Source of the DNA: Gammaproteobacteria bacterium
Lineage (GTDB): Bacteria > Pseudomonadota > Gammaproteobacteria > Xanthomonadales > SZUA-36
Reading direction: 5' to 3'
Length of the DNA stretch: 64,000 nucleotides
Assembly (NCBI GenBank): GCA_021772935.1
Contig: JAJFLA010000042.1
Location: 38,375 to 102,374, forward strand
Part shown: one piece after another, positions 8,784 through 17,141 of the stretch
Numbering within the stretch: position 1 is the stretch's first letter
Layout: every line of letters starts with the position of its first letter
Notes under the pieces: model-generated
Told to the model about the DNA's origin: nothing
Databases searched by the model: none
The model's input: the letters and a program-made list of their open reading frames with translations, nothing else
Position numbers and translations under genes: made by a program

Positions 8784-9644
8784 GTGAAACCAAACAGAAT
8801 AAGAACAGTAACAATTCCCCTGGTTTTTTTAACGCTTGCTGCATGCGCTTCAATGATGCAATCGGCAACGAATAGTATGGCTGCCAATCTCAGTGCAGCC
8901 ATCATGAATCAAAATGATCCTGAAACAGTTCGCGATGGTGCGCCCGCTTATCTACTGATGCTCGATAGTTTTATCGAGGGCACGCCTGGTGATGCTGCAA
9001 TGCTGGGTGCAGCCGCAGAACTATACGCTGCATATGGCGTCATATTTGTTAAAGATGAGCAACGTGCCAATCGTCTGACCAATCGCGCTCTTTCATACGG
9101 GCAACAGTCTTTGTGCGCCAGCAACGAGACAGTTTGCGGAATACACGCGCTTTCATTTAAGGAATTTGAAAGTTCATTGGAAAAACTGGATAAAAAAGAT
9201 GCGGCCGCCCTTTTTACATTTGGCCTGACTTCGATCGCTTACATTAAAGTCCACAGTAATGACTGGGGAGCAATGGCTAAATTACCGCGTGTTGAATCCG
9301 CACTCAAACGTGTACAGGTTTTGGACCCACAATACAACGCCGTCCAGGTTGAGCATTTTCTCGCCGTACTAAACACCATCCGACCACCAGCGCTGGGGGG
9401 GGATTTTGAAGCAGGTAAAGTACATTATGAGCGCGCACTGGCCCTGTCAGACAACAAGGACCTGTCAATCACCGTGGACTATGCCCGCTATTACGCACGT
9501 ACACTGTATGATCGCGAGCTTCACGACCGCCTGTTGAACGATGTCATGTCAGCGGAACCGAATCAGGATGGCTACACTCTATTTAACACCTTGGCACAAC
9601 GCGAAGCACAGGAGTTGCTAGATACAGCGGATGACTATTTTTAA
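8784..9644 (+). CDS. tatT: TRAP transporter T component, TatT-type periplasmic lipoprotein
   Basis: The GTG at 8784 gives a lipoprotein signal peptide with lipobox LAAC (LVFLTLAACASM), so the mature protein should be anchored in a membrane facing the periplasm. The 286-residue protein is helical throughout and matches the TatT family, whose members form TPR-like homotrimers that bind the TRAP substrate-binding subunit. It lies directly in front of the substrate-binding and permease genes in the expected T-P-Q-M order. No clear ribosome-binding site precedes the GTG, but later ATGs would destroy the signal peptide. TATAAT at 8745-8750 may be the -10 element, with a weak -35. Confidence 0.85.
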   Translation: MKPNRIRTVTIPLVFLTLAACASMMQSATNSMAANLSAAIMNQNDPETVRDGAPAYLLMLDSFIEGTPGDAAMLGAAAELYAAYGVIFVKDEQRANRLTNRALSYGQQSLCASNETVCGIHALSFKEFESSLEKLDKKDAAALFTFGLTSIAYIKVHSNDWGAMAKLPRVESALKRVQVLDPQYNAVQVEHFLAVLNTIRPPALGGDFEAGKVHYERALALSDNKDLSITVDYARYYARTLYDRELHDRLLNDVMSAEPNQDGYTLFNTLAQREAQELLDTADDYF

Positions 9645-9657
9645 ACAAGGAACACAC

Positions 9658-10713
9658 ATGGAGCTCTGCCTTAACAAAGGTTTTCCTAACCGGCATTTTG
9701 TCGGGCGAATTGCTATCACGCTAATACTGCTTGGTGTGATGTCTCATGTCAGCGCCCAAACCATCAAAATAGCCACTCTCGCACCGGAGGGCTCCGGCTG
9801 GATGAAAGCCATGCGGGCAGGCGCCAAAGAAATCGGGGAGCGTACAGACACGCGCGTCAAATTCAAATTTTATGGTGGCGGAGTTCAAGGCAATGACAAG
9901 CAGGTGCTGCGGAAAATGCGCATCGGCCAGTTACACGGTGGTGCCTTTACATCAAATGCGCTCGGTGAGTTCCAGAAAGACGCCCTGCTTTATGGCATGC
10001 CCATGCTGTTCAACGACCTCGAAGAGGTAAAGTTTGCCAGAGACCGTATGGATGACGAATTGCGCACACGTATGGAACAGGCCGGCTATGTCAACTTTGG
10101 TTTTGCTGGTGGGGGGTTTGCCCACATCATGTCAATCCAGCCTGTCGCCAATCTGGGTGATTTGCAGGGGCTGAAGGTCTGGATACCGGATGGGGACAAA
10201 ATTTCATATGGCGCAATCAAGGCGCTTGGTGTCTCTCCGGTAACCATGCCACTGACCGACGTATTGACCGGTTTGCAAACAGAACTGATTGATACCATCA
10301 TGAGCCCGCCCGCCGCTGCCATAGTTTTGCAGTGGAACACAGGGGTGAGTTATATCACTGAGTACCCCCTGGCCTACATTTTTGCCATGCTGGTTGTAGA
10401 TAAAAAATACTTTGACCGCATCCCTCCTGCCGACCAGGACATTGTGCGTGAGGTCATGGAACGGGTTTATCTTGGCTTTGACCAACAAGGTAATGAAGAT
10501 AATGAAAACGCCTACAAGGCTTTGCTTGATGATGGTATGAAGTCCATTGTTCCTGACCAGGGCCAGGTTCCTGAATGGCACATTGCAGTTCAAAAATCCA
10601 ACCACCAACTTGCTGAGGAAGGTGTAATAGATGCCAGGCTGCTTGGTGAACTTGAATGTTACGTAGCTGCCTTCCGTGCGGATGATCAGGCGAAAGACTG
10701 TAGCCAGTACTAA
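9658..10713 (+). CDS. tatP: TRAP transporter substrate-binding protein, DctP/TatP-type
   Basis: The ATG at 9658 is preferred to an in-frame ATG at 9631 that lies inside tatT, because AAGGA sits about 8 bp upstream and gives a normal signal peptide ending at SAQ. The 351-residue periplasmic protein has the DctP fold signatures: IKIATLAPEGSGWMKAM at the N terminus, YGGGVQGNDKQVLRKMRIGQ, and KVWIPDGDKISYGAIKALG followed by PVTMPLTDVLTGLQTELIDT, which contains the region that binds the ligand carboxylate in this family. Ligands of TatP-type proteins are poorly known, and none can be named here. The stop codon overlaps the next start (TAATG at 10711-10715), indicating an operon. Confidence 0.88.
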   Translation: MELCLNKGFPNRHFVGRIAITLILLGVMSHVSAQTIKIATLAPEGSGWMKAMRAGAKEIGERTDTRVKFKFYGGGVQGNDKQVLRKMRIGQLHGGAFTSNALGEFQKDALLYGMPMLFNDLEEVKFARDRMDDELRTRMEQAGYVNFGFAGGGFAHIMSIQPVANLGDLQGLKVWIPDGDKISYGAIKALGVSPVTMPLTDVLTGLQTELIDTIMSPPAAAIVLQWNTGVSYITEYPLAYIFAMLVVDKKYFDRIPPADQDIVREVMERVYLGFDQQGNEDNENAYKALLDDGMKSIVPDQGQVPEWHIAVQKSNHQLAEEGVIDARLLGELECYVAAFRADDQAKDCSQY

Positions 10714-11234
10714 TGAGCCGCATCGCTTTAGTTTTCAACAGACTCGAAAAAGCTGGAACCTATGCGGAAGACGCCCTACTTTTAGTCATCCTGATCAGCA
10801 TGATCTTGCTGGCCGGCACACAAATTTTTCTAAGAAACATTTTTGATACAAGCCTGTTTTGGGGCGATGAAATGCTTCGCATGATGGTATTGTGGTTAAC
10901 CGTAGCTGGCGGCCTTGCGGCCAGCAGAATGGACAAACACATTAGTATTGCAGTGCTGGATCGTTTCCTTCCAAACGCCGTACAACTGGCTACAAAAATT
11001 ATAATTGATTTTTTTACAGCATCTGTTTGTGCGCTATTCGCCTGGCACAGTGCGCGTTTTGTCATGAGTTCATATGAGTTCGGTGACACCCTGATGAAAA
11101 ACACGCCAGCATGGATATTACAAATCATATTACCCATCGGATTTGCGCTGATGGCTTACCGTCACCTGGTGCTTGCGATCAAGCGTCCTTTTAGTTTGAC
11201 TGACAATTTGACTACTGGTAACAACCGCCAATGA
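10713..11234 (+). CDS. tatQ: TRAP transporter small permease, DctQ-type
   Basis: A 173-residue protein with four predicted transmembrane helices and the DctQ signature around FWGDEMLRMMVLWLTVAGG. In TRAP transporters this subunit associates with the large permease in the inner membrane and is required for sodium-driven uptake. It overlaps the substrate-binding gene at its start and the large permease gene at its end by 4 bp (ATGA at 11231-11234). Confidence 0.88.
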   Translation: MSRIALVFNRLEKAGTYAEDALLLVILISMILLAGTQIFLRNIFDTSLFWGDEMLRMMVLWLTVAGGLAASRMDKHISIAVLDRFLPNAVQLATKIIIDFFTASVCALFAWHSARFVMSSYEFGDTLMKNTPAWILQIILPIGFALMAYRHLVLAIKRPFSLTDNLTTGNNRQ

Positions 11235-12487
11235 TCATCGTGGGATCTATACTGGTGTTATTGGTTTTGTTCGGTGCCCCGTTATTTGCAGTCATTGCTG
11301 CTGGTGCGTTCTGGAATTTTTACCAGGCGGAGATTGATCTCCAGGCCATAGCCATTGAATTTTACGGTATCGCGGAAATGCCGATTCTGTTGGCCATCCC
11401 GTTGTTCACATTTGCGGGTTACCTACTCAGTGAAAGCAATGCACCCAAGCGACTGGTGCGTCTGACAAGTGCTTTGCTCGGCTGGATGCCTGCCGGTCTG
11501 GCAATCGTTTCCCTGGTTGCATGCGCGTTTTTCACCGCCTTTACGGGTGCGTCTGGTGTTACCATCATCGCCTTGGGTGCGATATTGTTTCCCGCGATGC
11601 AACAAGCCGGCTATCCAGAGAAGTTCAATCTTGGACTCGTCACCTCAGCCGGCAGTCTTGGCTTGCTGTTTGCACCATCTTTGCCCTTGATTCTGTACGG
11701 TGTAGTTGCAGAGGTACCTATAGAAAGCCTGTTTCTTGCTGGCCTGTTGCCCGGTTTCCTGATGCTTATCGTCTTGTCTGCTTTCAGCATCTGGAAAAAT
11801 CGCGCAATCCGTACACCTCTGGGAGATTTTTCCTGGCGTGAAGTCCGTGCCGCAGTAGGTGAAGCAATGTGGGAAATACCATTGCCCATTGTCGTTCTCG
11901 GTGGAATCTATAGCGGTTATTTTGCAATTTCCGAGGCCGCTGCGGTCACGGCATTGTATGTATTGATCATCGATGTGGTCGTACTCAAAGAAGTATCCCT
12001 GCGCAAACTACCGTCCATCATACGGGAATCCATGATCCTGGTCGGTGGTATCATGATGATATTGGGTGTGTCGCGAGCCTCCACCAATTTCATGATTGAT
12101 GCTGGCGTGCCACAACAGTTATTGCATTGGATCAGCGGGTTTGTTACCGGTGAAACTGCTTTCATGGTGATGCTACTGTTGTTCCTGTTGATGCTCGGCG
12201 CAATCCTGGATGTGTTTTCGGCAATTGTGCTGGTCGTGCCATTGATCCTGCCGGTAGCCACCCAGTTCGGTGTGGACCCGGTACATCTTGGAATTGTTTT
12301 TCTTGCCACCATGCAATTGGGCTATATCACACCACCCATTGGTCTTAACTTGTTCATCGCGGGGTACCGGTTTGATCGGTCGATCGTAGATATTTATTTA
12401 TCTACCTTGCCATTTTTTGTGTTCTTGATGATTTCTGTCGCGATAATTGCTTTCTGGCCAACCTTGTCGCTGATCTTGTTATCGTGA
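11231..12487 (+). CDS. tatM: TRAP transporter large permease, DctM-type
   Basis: A 418-residue multispanning protein of the DctM/ion-transporter superfamily, within the family's usual length of 420-430. It shows the family's segments: AEMPILLAIPLFTFAGYLLS, FFTAFTGASGVTIIALG, LGLLFAPSLPLILYGV, LLLFLLMLGAILDVFSAI and TMQLGYITPPIGLNLFIAG. It forms the sodium-coupled transport path and closes the tatT-P-Q-M operon. The next gene, 31 bp downstream, is on the opposite strand. Confidence 0.9.
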   Translation: MIIVGSILVLLVLFGAPLFAVIAAGAFWNFYQAEIDLQAIAIEFYGIAEMPILLAIPLFTFAGYLLSESNAPKRLVRLTSALLGWMPAGLAIVSLVACAFFTAFTGASGVTIIALGAILFPAMQQAGYPEKFNLGLVTSAGSLGLLFAPSLPLILYGVVAEVPIESLFLAGLLPGFLMLIVLSAFSIWKNRAIRTPLGDFSWREVRAAVGEAMWEIPLPIVVLGGIYSGYFAISEAAAVTALYVLIIDVVVLKEVSLRKLPSIIRESMILVGGIMMILGVSRASTNFMIDAGVPQQLLHWISGFVTGETAFMVMLLLFLLMLGAILDVFSAIVLVVPLILPVATQFGVDPVHLGIVFLATMQLGYITPPIGLNLFIAGYRFDRSIVDIYLSTLPFFVFLMISVAIIAFWPTLSLILLS

Positions 12488-12518
12488 TAAAGGTGGCCAA
12501 GCATGCCCCCTTTACAGG

Positions 12519-13544
12519 TCATTTGATCTCAGAGTTGACTGCTGCAGTGATAACGGCCCAATCCTGATAACATGCATCCAGAATTTGGAAGTCATCCTGA
12601 TCGTCTACATCCAGACTCAGGCCACCGTAGGGGGTTACAACAATCTTAACCGGACCTCCGAGAACTTCACTGAGACTTTTTTCAACCCGCTCCTGAGTGT
12701 TACCCATCTTCAAGCGCCTATACCAGCGACCCTTTCCTTTCGAGAGCATTAATGTGAGCTGGATTCGCATCGCCAACCAAGCTGCCTGCCAGCCTCCCTG
12801 GCTTCTCAAAAAATTGAAAATCAAGGCCACGACATTGCGCCAATCTATCGCCTTACGGTAAGAAAAACCGGTTTGAAGGAATTCCTGATGAGATAGATTC
12901 CGTGGCCGGCCTACATAAATGTTGGCCAGGCGCAATCGGCCACATTCCAGTTCAACAAAAGGCCGTTTGATCCCCTGCTTGTCAACCGACGGATAAAACG
13001 GTTTGACACCAATCTCGTCAACCACACCGGCAAGCATGGCGTAAGGCTTATCGGATGCATTATCAACACGTGCACAGCGGGATACAAAATCGTCTATTGA
13101 ACGACTGGTCACCAGTGGCAAATCACAAGAAATAATCAGCAAAGGCCTCTCTTTCAGCCCCTTGGTGGAGTCAGATTTGTGACGGTTTTCTGATGCTTCG
13201 ATACCTGCCCAGCAATTGGTCAACATTTTTCCGCGCTGGGCGATGATCTGAACCCTGGAAGAAATACCTGCGAGTGTTTTCTTTAACTCTTCTTCCGGGC
13301 CGACTACAAAAATCTGGCCGATCCTTTCAGCATCCACCAGGGCATTGACTACATAACGGATCAACACTTGCCCACTGACTTCCAGAAAAGCCTTGTTGCA
13401 GCCGGCAATCAAACGCTTTGGGTTTTGATGGGTACCGGCCAGAACAACAGCATCCAGCGGCAAGGTATAGGCATCTGAACGCTGAACCGCCTGCCCGGAA
13501 TCGTCTGCTTTGTTACTGCCGTTTCGTTCTGTATTGGAATGCAT
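12519..13544 (-). CDS. MobA-like nucleotidyltransferase family protein
   Basis: A 341-residue cytoplasmic protein. Residues about 25-230 have the Rossmann-like nucleotidyltransferase fold: LDAVVLAGTHQNPKRL in place of the usual glycine-rich LAGG loop, then GCNKAFLEVSGQVLIRYVV, and LLIISCDLPLVTSRSIDDF with the metal-binding Asp. This resembles MobA/GlmU-type enzymes that transfer a nucleotide to a sugar phosphate or molybdopterin. The C-terminal ~120 residues, rich in basic residues, are not assigned. It lies alone between convergent and divergent neighbours, with no molybdenum genes nearby, so a cofactor role is not supported. The substrate is unknown. Confidence 0.65.
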   Translation of the reverse strand: MHSNTERNGSNKADDSGQAVQRSDAYTLPLDAVVLAGTHQNPKRLIAGCNKAFLEVSGQVLIRYVVNALVDAERIGQIFVVGPEEELKKTLAGISSRVQIIAQRGKMLTNCWAGIEASENRHKSDSTKGLKERPLLIISCDLPLVTSRSIDDFVSRCARVDNASDKPYAMLAGVVDEIGVKPFYPSVDKQGIKRPFVELECGRLRLANIYVGRPRNLSHQEFLQTGFSYRKAIDWRNVVALIFNFLRSQGGWQAAWLAMRIQLTLMLSKGKGRWYRRLKMGNTQERVEKSLSEVLGGPVKIVVTPYGGLSLDVDDQDDFQILDACYQDWAVITAAVNSEIK

Positions 13545-13831
13545 GGTTGCCTGTTAAGTTCTGTTTCTCTCCAGAGGAGACCATACTGCTCATCTGTATG
13601 AGCCCGTACGCCTGACTTTAATAGTCGTCTCTGCTCACCTGATTTTATAGACTACCGCGTCAACTTGGAACACTAAAAGTAATTCACTTCCATCGCAAAT
13701 CAATTCAATTACAAACGACTGTTTTCTGAATCAGTAAAACTACTGTACCCTATTAGGGCTCTTTGCTCCGAAAGGGTGGCATTGCCATCCTCATATTCAT
13801 CACAATAACCTCTAAGAGGGAGAATACAACC

Positions 13832-14503
13832 GTGGAACAAGCAATATTTAACGAAATGTTTTTGGCCTTTATATTTCGCTGGGTACATTTTTTGGCTGGC
13901 GTAACCTGGATTGGTTTGCTGTACTACTTTAATTTCGTGCAAGGAGAATATTTTAAAGAAGCTGATGGCGGCGCTAAGTCTGATGTCATCCAGAAGCTGG
14001 TTCCACAGGCGCTTTGGTGGTTCCGCTGGGCTGCTATGTTCACCTTCTTGAGCGGAGCCTACTTACTCTACACTTTTCACCTCAGTGGTATTGGCATCCT
14101 CGTTGGCGCCACCCTGGGAACGATCATGTTCCTTAATGTGTGGCTAATCATCTGGCCCAATCAAAAAGTCGTCATAGCCTCGGCCAAACAAGCCGCAGCC
14201 GGTGGAGCGGCTCTACCGGGTGCCGCAGCCGCCCTGGCCAAAGCAGGACTGGCCTCACGCACCAACACTTTATTTTCTATTCCTATGCTGTTCTTTATGG
14301 CCTCATCAAGACACGTGGGTCAGCTGCAAACCTCAATACACGACATTAACGTGGCGTCAATGGCCCTGATTTTTGGTCTCATTGCGGTGCTGGCACTCAA
14401 TGGTGTAGTTGGGAAAACCGGACCATTCACTTCTGTTAAAGGTGTCATTGGCAGTGGATTCTTACTGACCGCAATTATGTTTATCCTGGTTGAAATGATT
14501 TAA
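13832..14503 (+). CDS. PuuD-like / urate-hydroxylase-type membrane protein
   Basis: A 223-residue protein with about six transmembrane helices. The GTG at 13832 is chosen because AGAGGGAG lies about 10 bp upstream and the protein then starts like the family (EQAIFNEMFLAFIFRWVHFLAG); the longer frame begins with a TTG lacking these features. The WVHFLAGVTWIGLLYYFNF segment and the later ALWWFRWAAMFTFLSG resemble the membrane domain of urate hydroxylase PuuD and related proteins, which carry conserved His residues and may bind heme. The C-terminal cytochrome c domain of full PuuD is absent, so only a membrane-embedded redox role can be suggested. Confidence 0.65.
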   Translation: MEQAIFNEMFLAFIFRWVHFLAGVTWIGLLYYFNFVQGEYFKEADGGAKSDVIQKLVPQALWWFRWAAMFTFLSGAYLLYTFHLSGIGILVGATLGTIMFLNVWLIIWPNQKVVIASAKQAAAGGAALPGAAAALAKAGLASRTNTLFSIPMLFFMASSRHVGQLQTSIHDINVASMALIFGLIAVLALNGVVGKTGPFTSVKGVIGSGFLLTAIMFILVEMI

Positions 14504-14531
14504 ACAGACTTTAACAAAGGTCTAGAGATCA

Positions 14532-14553
14532 GACCCGGGGTTCTCCCCGGGTC
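14532..14553 (+). terminator. GC-rich hairpin after the PuuD-like gene
   Basis: GACCCGGGG (14532-14540) pairs perfectly with CCCCGGGTC (14545-14553) around the loop TTCT, 28 bp after the stop codon. No T-run follows, so it may stabilise the 3' end rather than terminate transcription on its own. Confidence 0.55.
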
Positions 14554-14821
14554 GATATGATCAGGGGAAGGTGAGAGAAGGAACTGGTCGAGAGGCTGGC
14601 CCGGACCACCGTAAAACTGTCAAGTCACCGGCTTGGTTCATGAGCGGTTTGTCATTAACGTATGTTGAAAAATTTATTTGGGTCATTTTTAATCAATTAT
14701 ATTCGCTTCATCGCAAACCAATAAAACACTTCATTTCAGTGTTAGTTATCTATTCAGTTACTTGTGATTTTTTACTGATATTTACGTTTAGAAAAACACC
14801 CTAAATAACCATTTTCTGGTT
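14554..14821. other. AT-rich stretch without a gene, upstream of the structured RNA
   Basis: About 270 bp without a credible coding sequence. The second half is markedly AT-rich, unlike the purine-rich stretch after it. A TTGACA lies at its end (14822-14827) with a weak -10 (TAGCTT at 14845-14850, 17-bp spacing), so this may be the promoter region of the RNA below. Nothing else is recognised. Confidence 0.35.
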
Positions 14822-14905
14822 TTGACAATCCTGTCCTTCAGGAGTAGCTTAAGTACCCCGTTAGACAGAAACCCACCAACCGTAAGGTTGGGGTCGCAGG
14901 AAGAA

Positions 14906-15046
14906 CGGAGAAGGTCGAAAGACTGGAAAACGTACGAAGAAAGTCGCAAGACTGGAAACGTGCGGAGAAAGTCGAAAGGCCGGAAGCGTACGGAGAAAGT
15001 CGAAAGGCCGGAAGCGTGCGGAGAAAGTTGAAAGACTGGAAACGAG
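14906..15046 (+). repeat. Five tandem 28-29 nt hairpin units inside the candidate RNA
   Basis: Units start at 14906, 14935, 14963, 14991 and 15019 and follow the pattern CGGAGAAAGTCGAAAGRCYG followed by GAARCGTR. Each can fold a short stem capped by a GNRA loop (GTC-GAAA-GAC; unit 2 has GCAA). Differences between copies mostly keep pairing through G-U exchange (GTC/GGC, GTT/GAC), which fits selection on RNA structure. There are no spacers, so this is not a CRISPR array. Confidence 0.75.
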
Positions 15047-15356
15047 CAGAGTGCGAATCTACTGGAAGGCCGACCCGCCTGAAGGTAGAGAGGGTGGAAG
15101 AAAACGGACAGCGTCCAGGTGGTACAGGGCGCGTCACCCGGACCGGGTTCTGCCAAAAGAAGCGGTCGTACCATAAGGGTGACTCGATAGGAACACGCGA
15201 TTCCTTGAGATAGACGCGAAACACGTCGATAAATAAAAGCGGGAAGAAGACTCGCGACCAGATACCGAAGGGCGGAACAAATCGGAGCTGGACGAAGTTG
15301 GAAAGGCCTAGGAGGATCTGCAGTCCACCGCAAGCGGAGTTCCTACACTTCTATGA

Positions 15357-15388
15357 CGAGGGAGACGCAAGTCTCCCTCGTTTTTTTT
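15357..15388 (+). terminator. Strong intrinsic terminator of the candidate RNA
   Basis: CGAGGGAGAC (15357-15366) pairs perfectly with GTCTCCCTCG (15371-15380) around a GCAA loop, directly followed by eight T (15381-15388). It lies about 150 bp upstream of mlaF and has no protein gene in front of it, so it most likely ends the noncoding RNA. Confidence 0.92.
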
Positions 15389-15535
15389 GTCTAAACAAAA
15401 GCAAACCAAAAACAGCCACTCGATCCCGAATTCGTACTACAATTGCACCCAGGTGAATTGAAATAGAACCATGCACTTCACGGTCAGTACCACTAAGCAA
15501 CTATTACAGGCCAGACTGGCAGCAGGAACCGCAGC

Positions 15536-16333
15536 TTGAAAGACCCGATAATTCGCATCCGCAATGTGCTTTTTAAACGAGACGAAAAAGTCGTGCTTGA
15601 TGACGTAAGCATGAATATTGGTCGCGGTAAAATTGTGGCCATAATGGGCCCGAGTGGTGTAGGTAAAACAACGATTCTACGACTGATCTCCGGTCAGCTA
15701 CAACCATCCAAAGGCAGCATTGAAGTTGATGGAAAACTGGTTTCAAGCTTATCCAGACGTGCATTATATGATTGTAGAAAGGACATAGGCGTGTTGTTGC
15801 AAAATGGTGCTTTATTTACCGACCTGACAGTATTTGAGAACGTCGCCACACCGTTGAGGGAACATAGCGACCTGATAGAAAAGGACATTGAGGAGCGTGT
15901 TATGGCCAAGCTGGAATCTGTAGGGCTGGCGGGCACGGAAGAGCTGATGCCACATAGCCTGTCAGGCGGAATGGCTCGACGCGTCGCACTGGCACGGGCC
16001 GTCATCATGAATCCAAAAATCGTATTGTTCGACGAACCCATGACCGGGTTGGACCCAATTGCCATGTCCACCGTGGGCCGTCTGATACGGGAAACCAATG
16101 ACCAGTTGGGTTTAACCAGTGTCATTGTTACGCACAATGTTGTGCAGATGAAAAGGCTGGTGGACTATTGCTTTATTCTGGCCGGTGAAAAGCTAATTGC
16201 TGAAGGTACTCCGGAGGAGTTAATGCAAAGTGATGAGCCTGCGGTTGACCAGTTTATGAATGGTCGGGTCGAAGGGCCTATATCTTTCAAGTACCAAAAT
16301 GCGGCGAGTAGCAGCGCCACAAGTCCTTCCTGA
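15536..16333 (+). CDS. mlaF: Phospholipid ABC transporter ATP-binding protein MlaF
   Basis: The 265-residue ATPase has an intact Walker A (GPSGVGKTT), Q-loop (GVLLQNGALF), signature (LSGGMARRVALARA) and Walker B (IVLFDEPMTGLDP) followed by the H-loop (VIVTHNV). Similarity and the following genes identify it as MlaF, the energy subunit of the inner-membrane MlaFEDB complex, which moves phospholipids between inner and outer membranes to keep outer-membrane lipid asymmetry. The start is taken as TTG at 15536, the first start in the frame, with CAGGAA about 8 bp upstream; an ATG at 15611 would cut off the first beta strand. It is the first gene of mlaFEDC-mlaA. Confidence 0.9.
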   Translation: MKDPIIRIRNVLFKRDEKVVLDDVSMNIGRGKIVAIMGPSGVGKTTILRLISGQLQPSKGSIEVDGKLVSSLSRRALYDCRKDIGVLLQNGALFTDLTVFENVATPLREHSDLIEKDIEERVMAKLESVGLAGTEELMPHSLSGGMARRVALARAVIMNPKIVLFDEPMTGLDPIAMSTVGRLIRETNDQLGLTSVIVTHNVVQMKRLVDYCFILAGEKLIAEGTPEELMQSDEPAVDQFMNGRVEGPISFKYQNAASSSATSPS

Positions 16334-16335
16334 TC

Positions 16336-17106
16336 ATGAAAATACACTGGACCCAAAATAGCAAGCTACTGGCCCCCATCGCTGAAACCGGACACTGTGG
16401 TATCTTTCTGGCACGCATGCTCAGCGGTATACGTTTTGAACGTGAACTGTTAATAAGCACCTTACAACAAACCTACCTGATTGGTGCCCGTTCGCTGGTA
16501 ATTATCATGATTTGCGGTTTTTTCGTAGGCATGGTGCTATCACTACAGTCCATCAATGCGTTGCAGCAGTTCGGCGCTTCCGACCAGGTCAGCCTTTTGG
16601 TGGGTAAATCGCTTTTTCGGGAATTGGGGCCGGTATTAACGGCCTTGTTATTTGCGGGTCGCGCGGGCACCTCAATTGCTGCTGAAATCGGCCTGATGAA
16701 AGCCACCAGCCAGATTGAGGCCATGCAGTTGATGGCTATCGACCCGGTACAGCGTATCGCTTTACCCCGTTTTCTGGCCGGTCTGATTTCGCTGCCCTTA
16801 CTGACCGCAATGTTTAATGCCTTCGCAATTCTGGGTGCCGTGATGTTTTCCATCGGGGTCATGGGGCTGGATCCGGGTATTTTCTGGAGCAAGCTGCAAA
16901 CCAGTATTTATTTCAGCAAGGACTTTATGGGCGGAGTCTGGAAAAGCGTCGTGTTTGGCGGGCTTGTAAGCCTCATTGCTGTATATTTCGGCTATTATGC
17001 GAAGCCCACCGGTGAAGGTGTCGGCACGGCGACTACACGCACTGTAGTAATGAGTTCAGTGCTAGTGCTTATTTTCGACTTTATTATGACTTCATTTCTC
17101 ATTTGA
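16336..17106 (+). CDS. mlaE: Phospholipid ABC transporter permease MlaE
   Basis: A 256-residue permease beginning 2 bp after mlaF. It has the MlaE-family segments FFVGMVLSLQS, LFRELGPVLTALLFAGRAG, AAEIGLMKATSQIEAM and LPRFLAGLISLPLLTAMFN, with five or six membrane helices. It forms the transmembrane core to which MlaD and MlaF attach. The E. coli protein has 260 residues. Confidence 0.93.
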   Translation: MKIHWTQNSKLLAPIAETGHCGIFLARMLSGIRFERELLISTLQQTYLIGARSLVIIMICGFFVGMVLSLQSINALQQFGASDQVSLLVGKSLFRELGPVLTALLFAGRAGTSIAAEIGLMKATSQIEAMQLMAIDPVQRIALPRFLAGLISLPLLTAMFNAFAILGAVMFSIGVMGLDPGIFWSKLQTSIYFSKDFMGGVWKSVVFGGLVSLIAVYFGYYAKPTGEGVGTATTRTVVMSSVLVLIFDFIMTSFLI

Positions 17107-17141
17107 ACGAACACTGATCTTAAAGCGTTGACGGAAAAAAC

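Larger units (their letters stand above)
14828..15388 (+). ncRNA. Candidate large structured noncoding RNA, about 550 nt
   Basis: No credible protein gene covers this stretch on either strand, yet it is full of nested pairing potential on the + strand. Examples are CTGTC (14831-14835) with GACAG (14864-14868); CCAACC-GTAA-GGTTGG (about 14874-14889); five tandem 28-29 nt units each with a GNRA-capped stem (14906-15046); TGGTAC (15120-15125) with GTACCA (15168-15173); CCCG-GAC-CGGG near 15137-15147; GGAA...TTCC near 15190-15204; CCGCAAGCGG near 15328-15337; and a perfect terminator at 15357-15388. The + strand is strongly purine-rich with many GAAA, GCAA and GTAA tetraloops, as in large ornate bacterial RNAs. 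It is not RNase P RNA, tmRNA, 6S or SRP RNA by eye. The 5' end is uncertain. Function unknown; it lies between the PuuD-like gene and mlaF, each with its own signals. Confidence 0.55.

Noticed and set aside
14906..15046. Possible CRISPR array
   Set aside because: Units are contiguous, without spacers, and there are no cas genes.
14788..15333. Long open frame (181 codons) on the minus strand through the repeat region
   Set aside because: It lacks a ribosome-binding site, its composition simply reflects the repeats, and the + strand shows RNA structure ending in a terminator.
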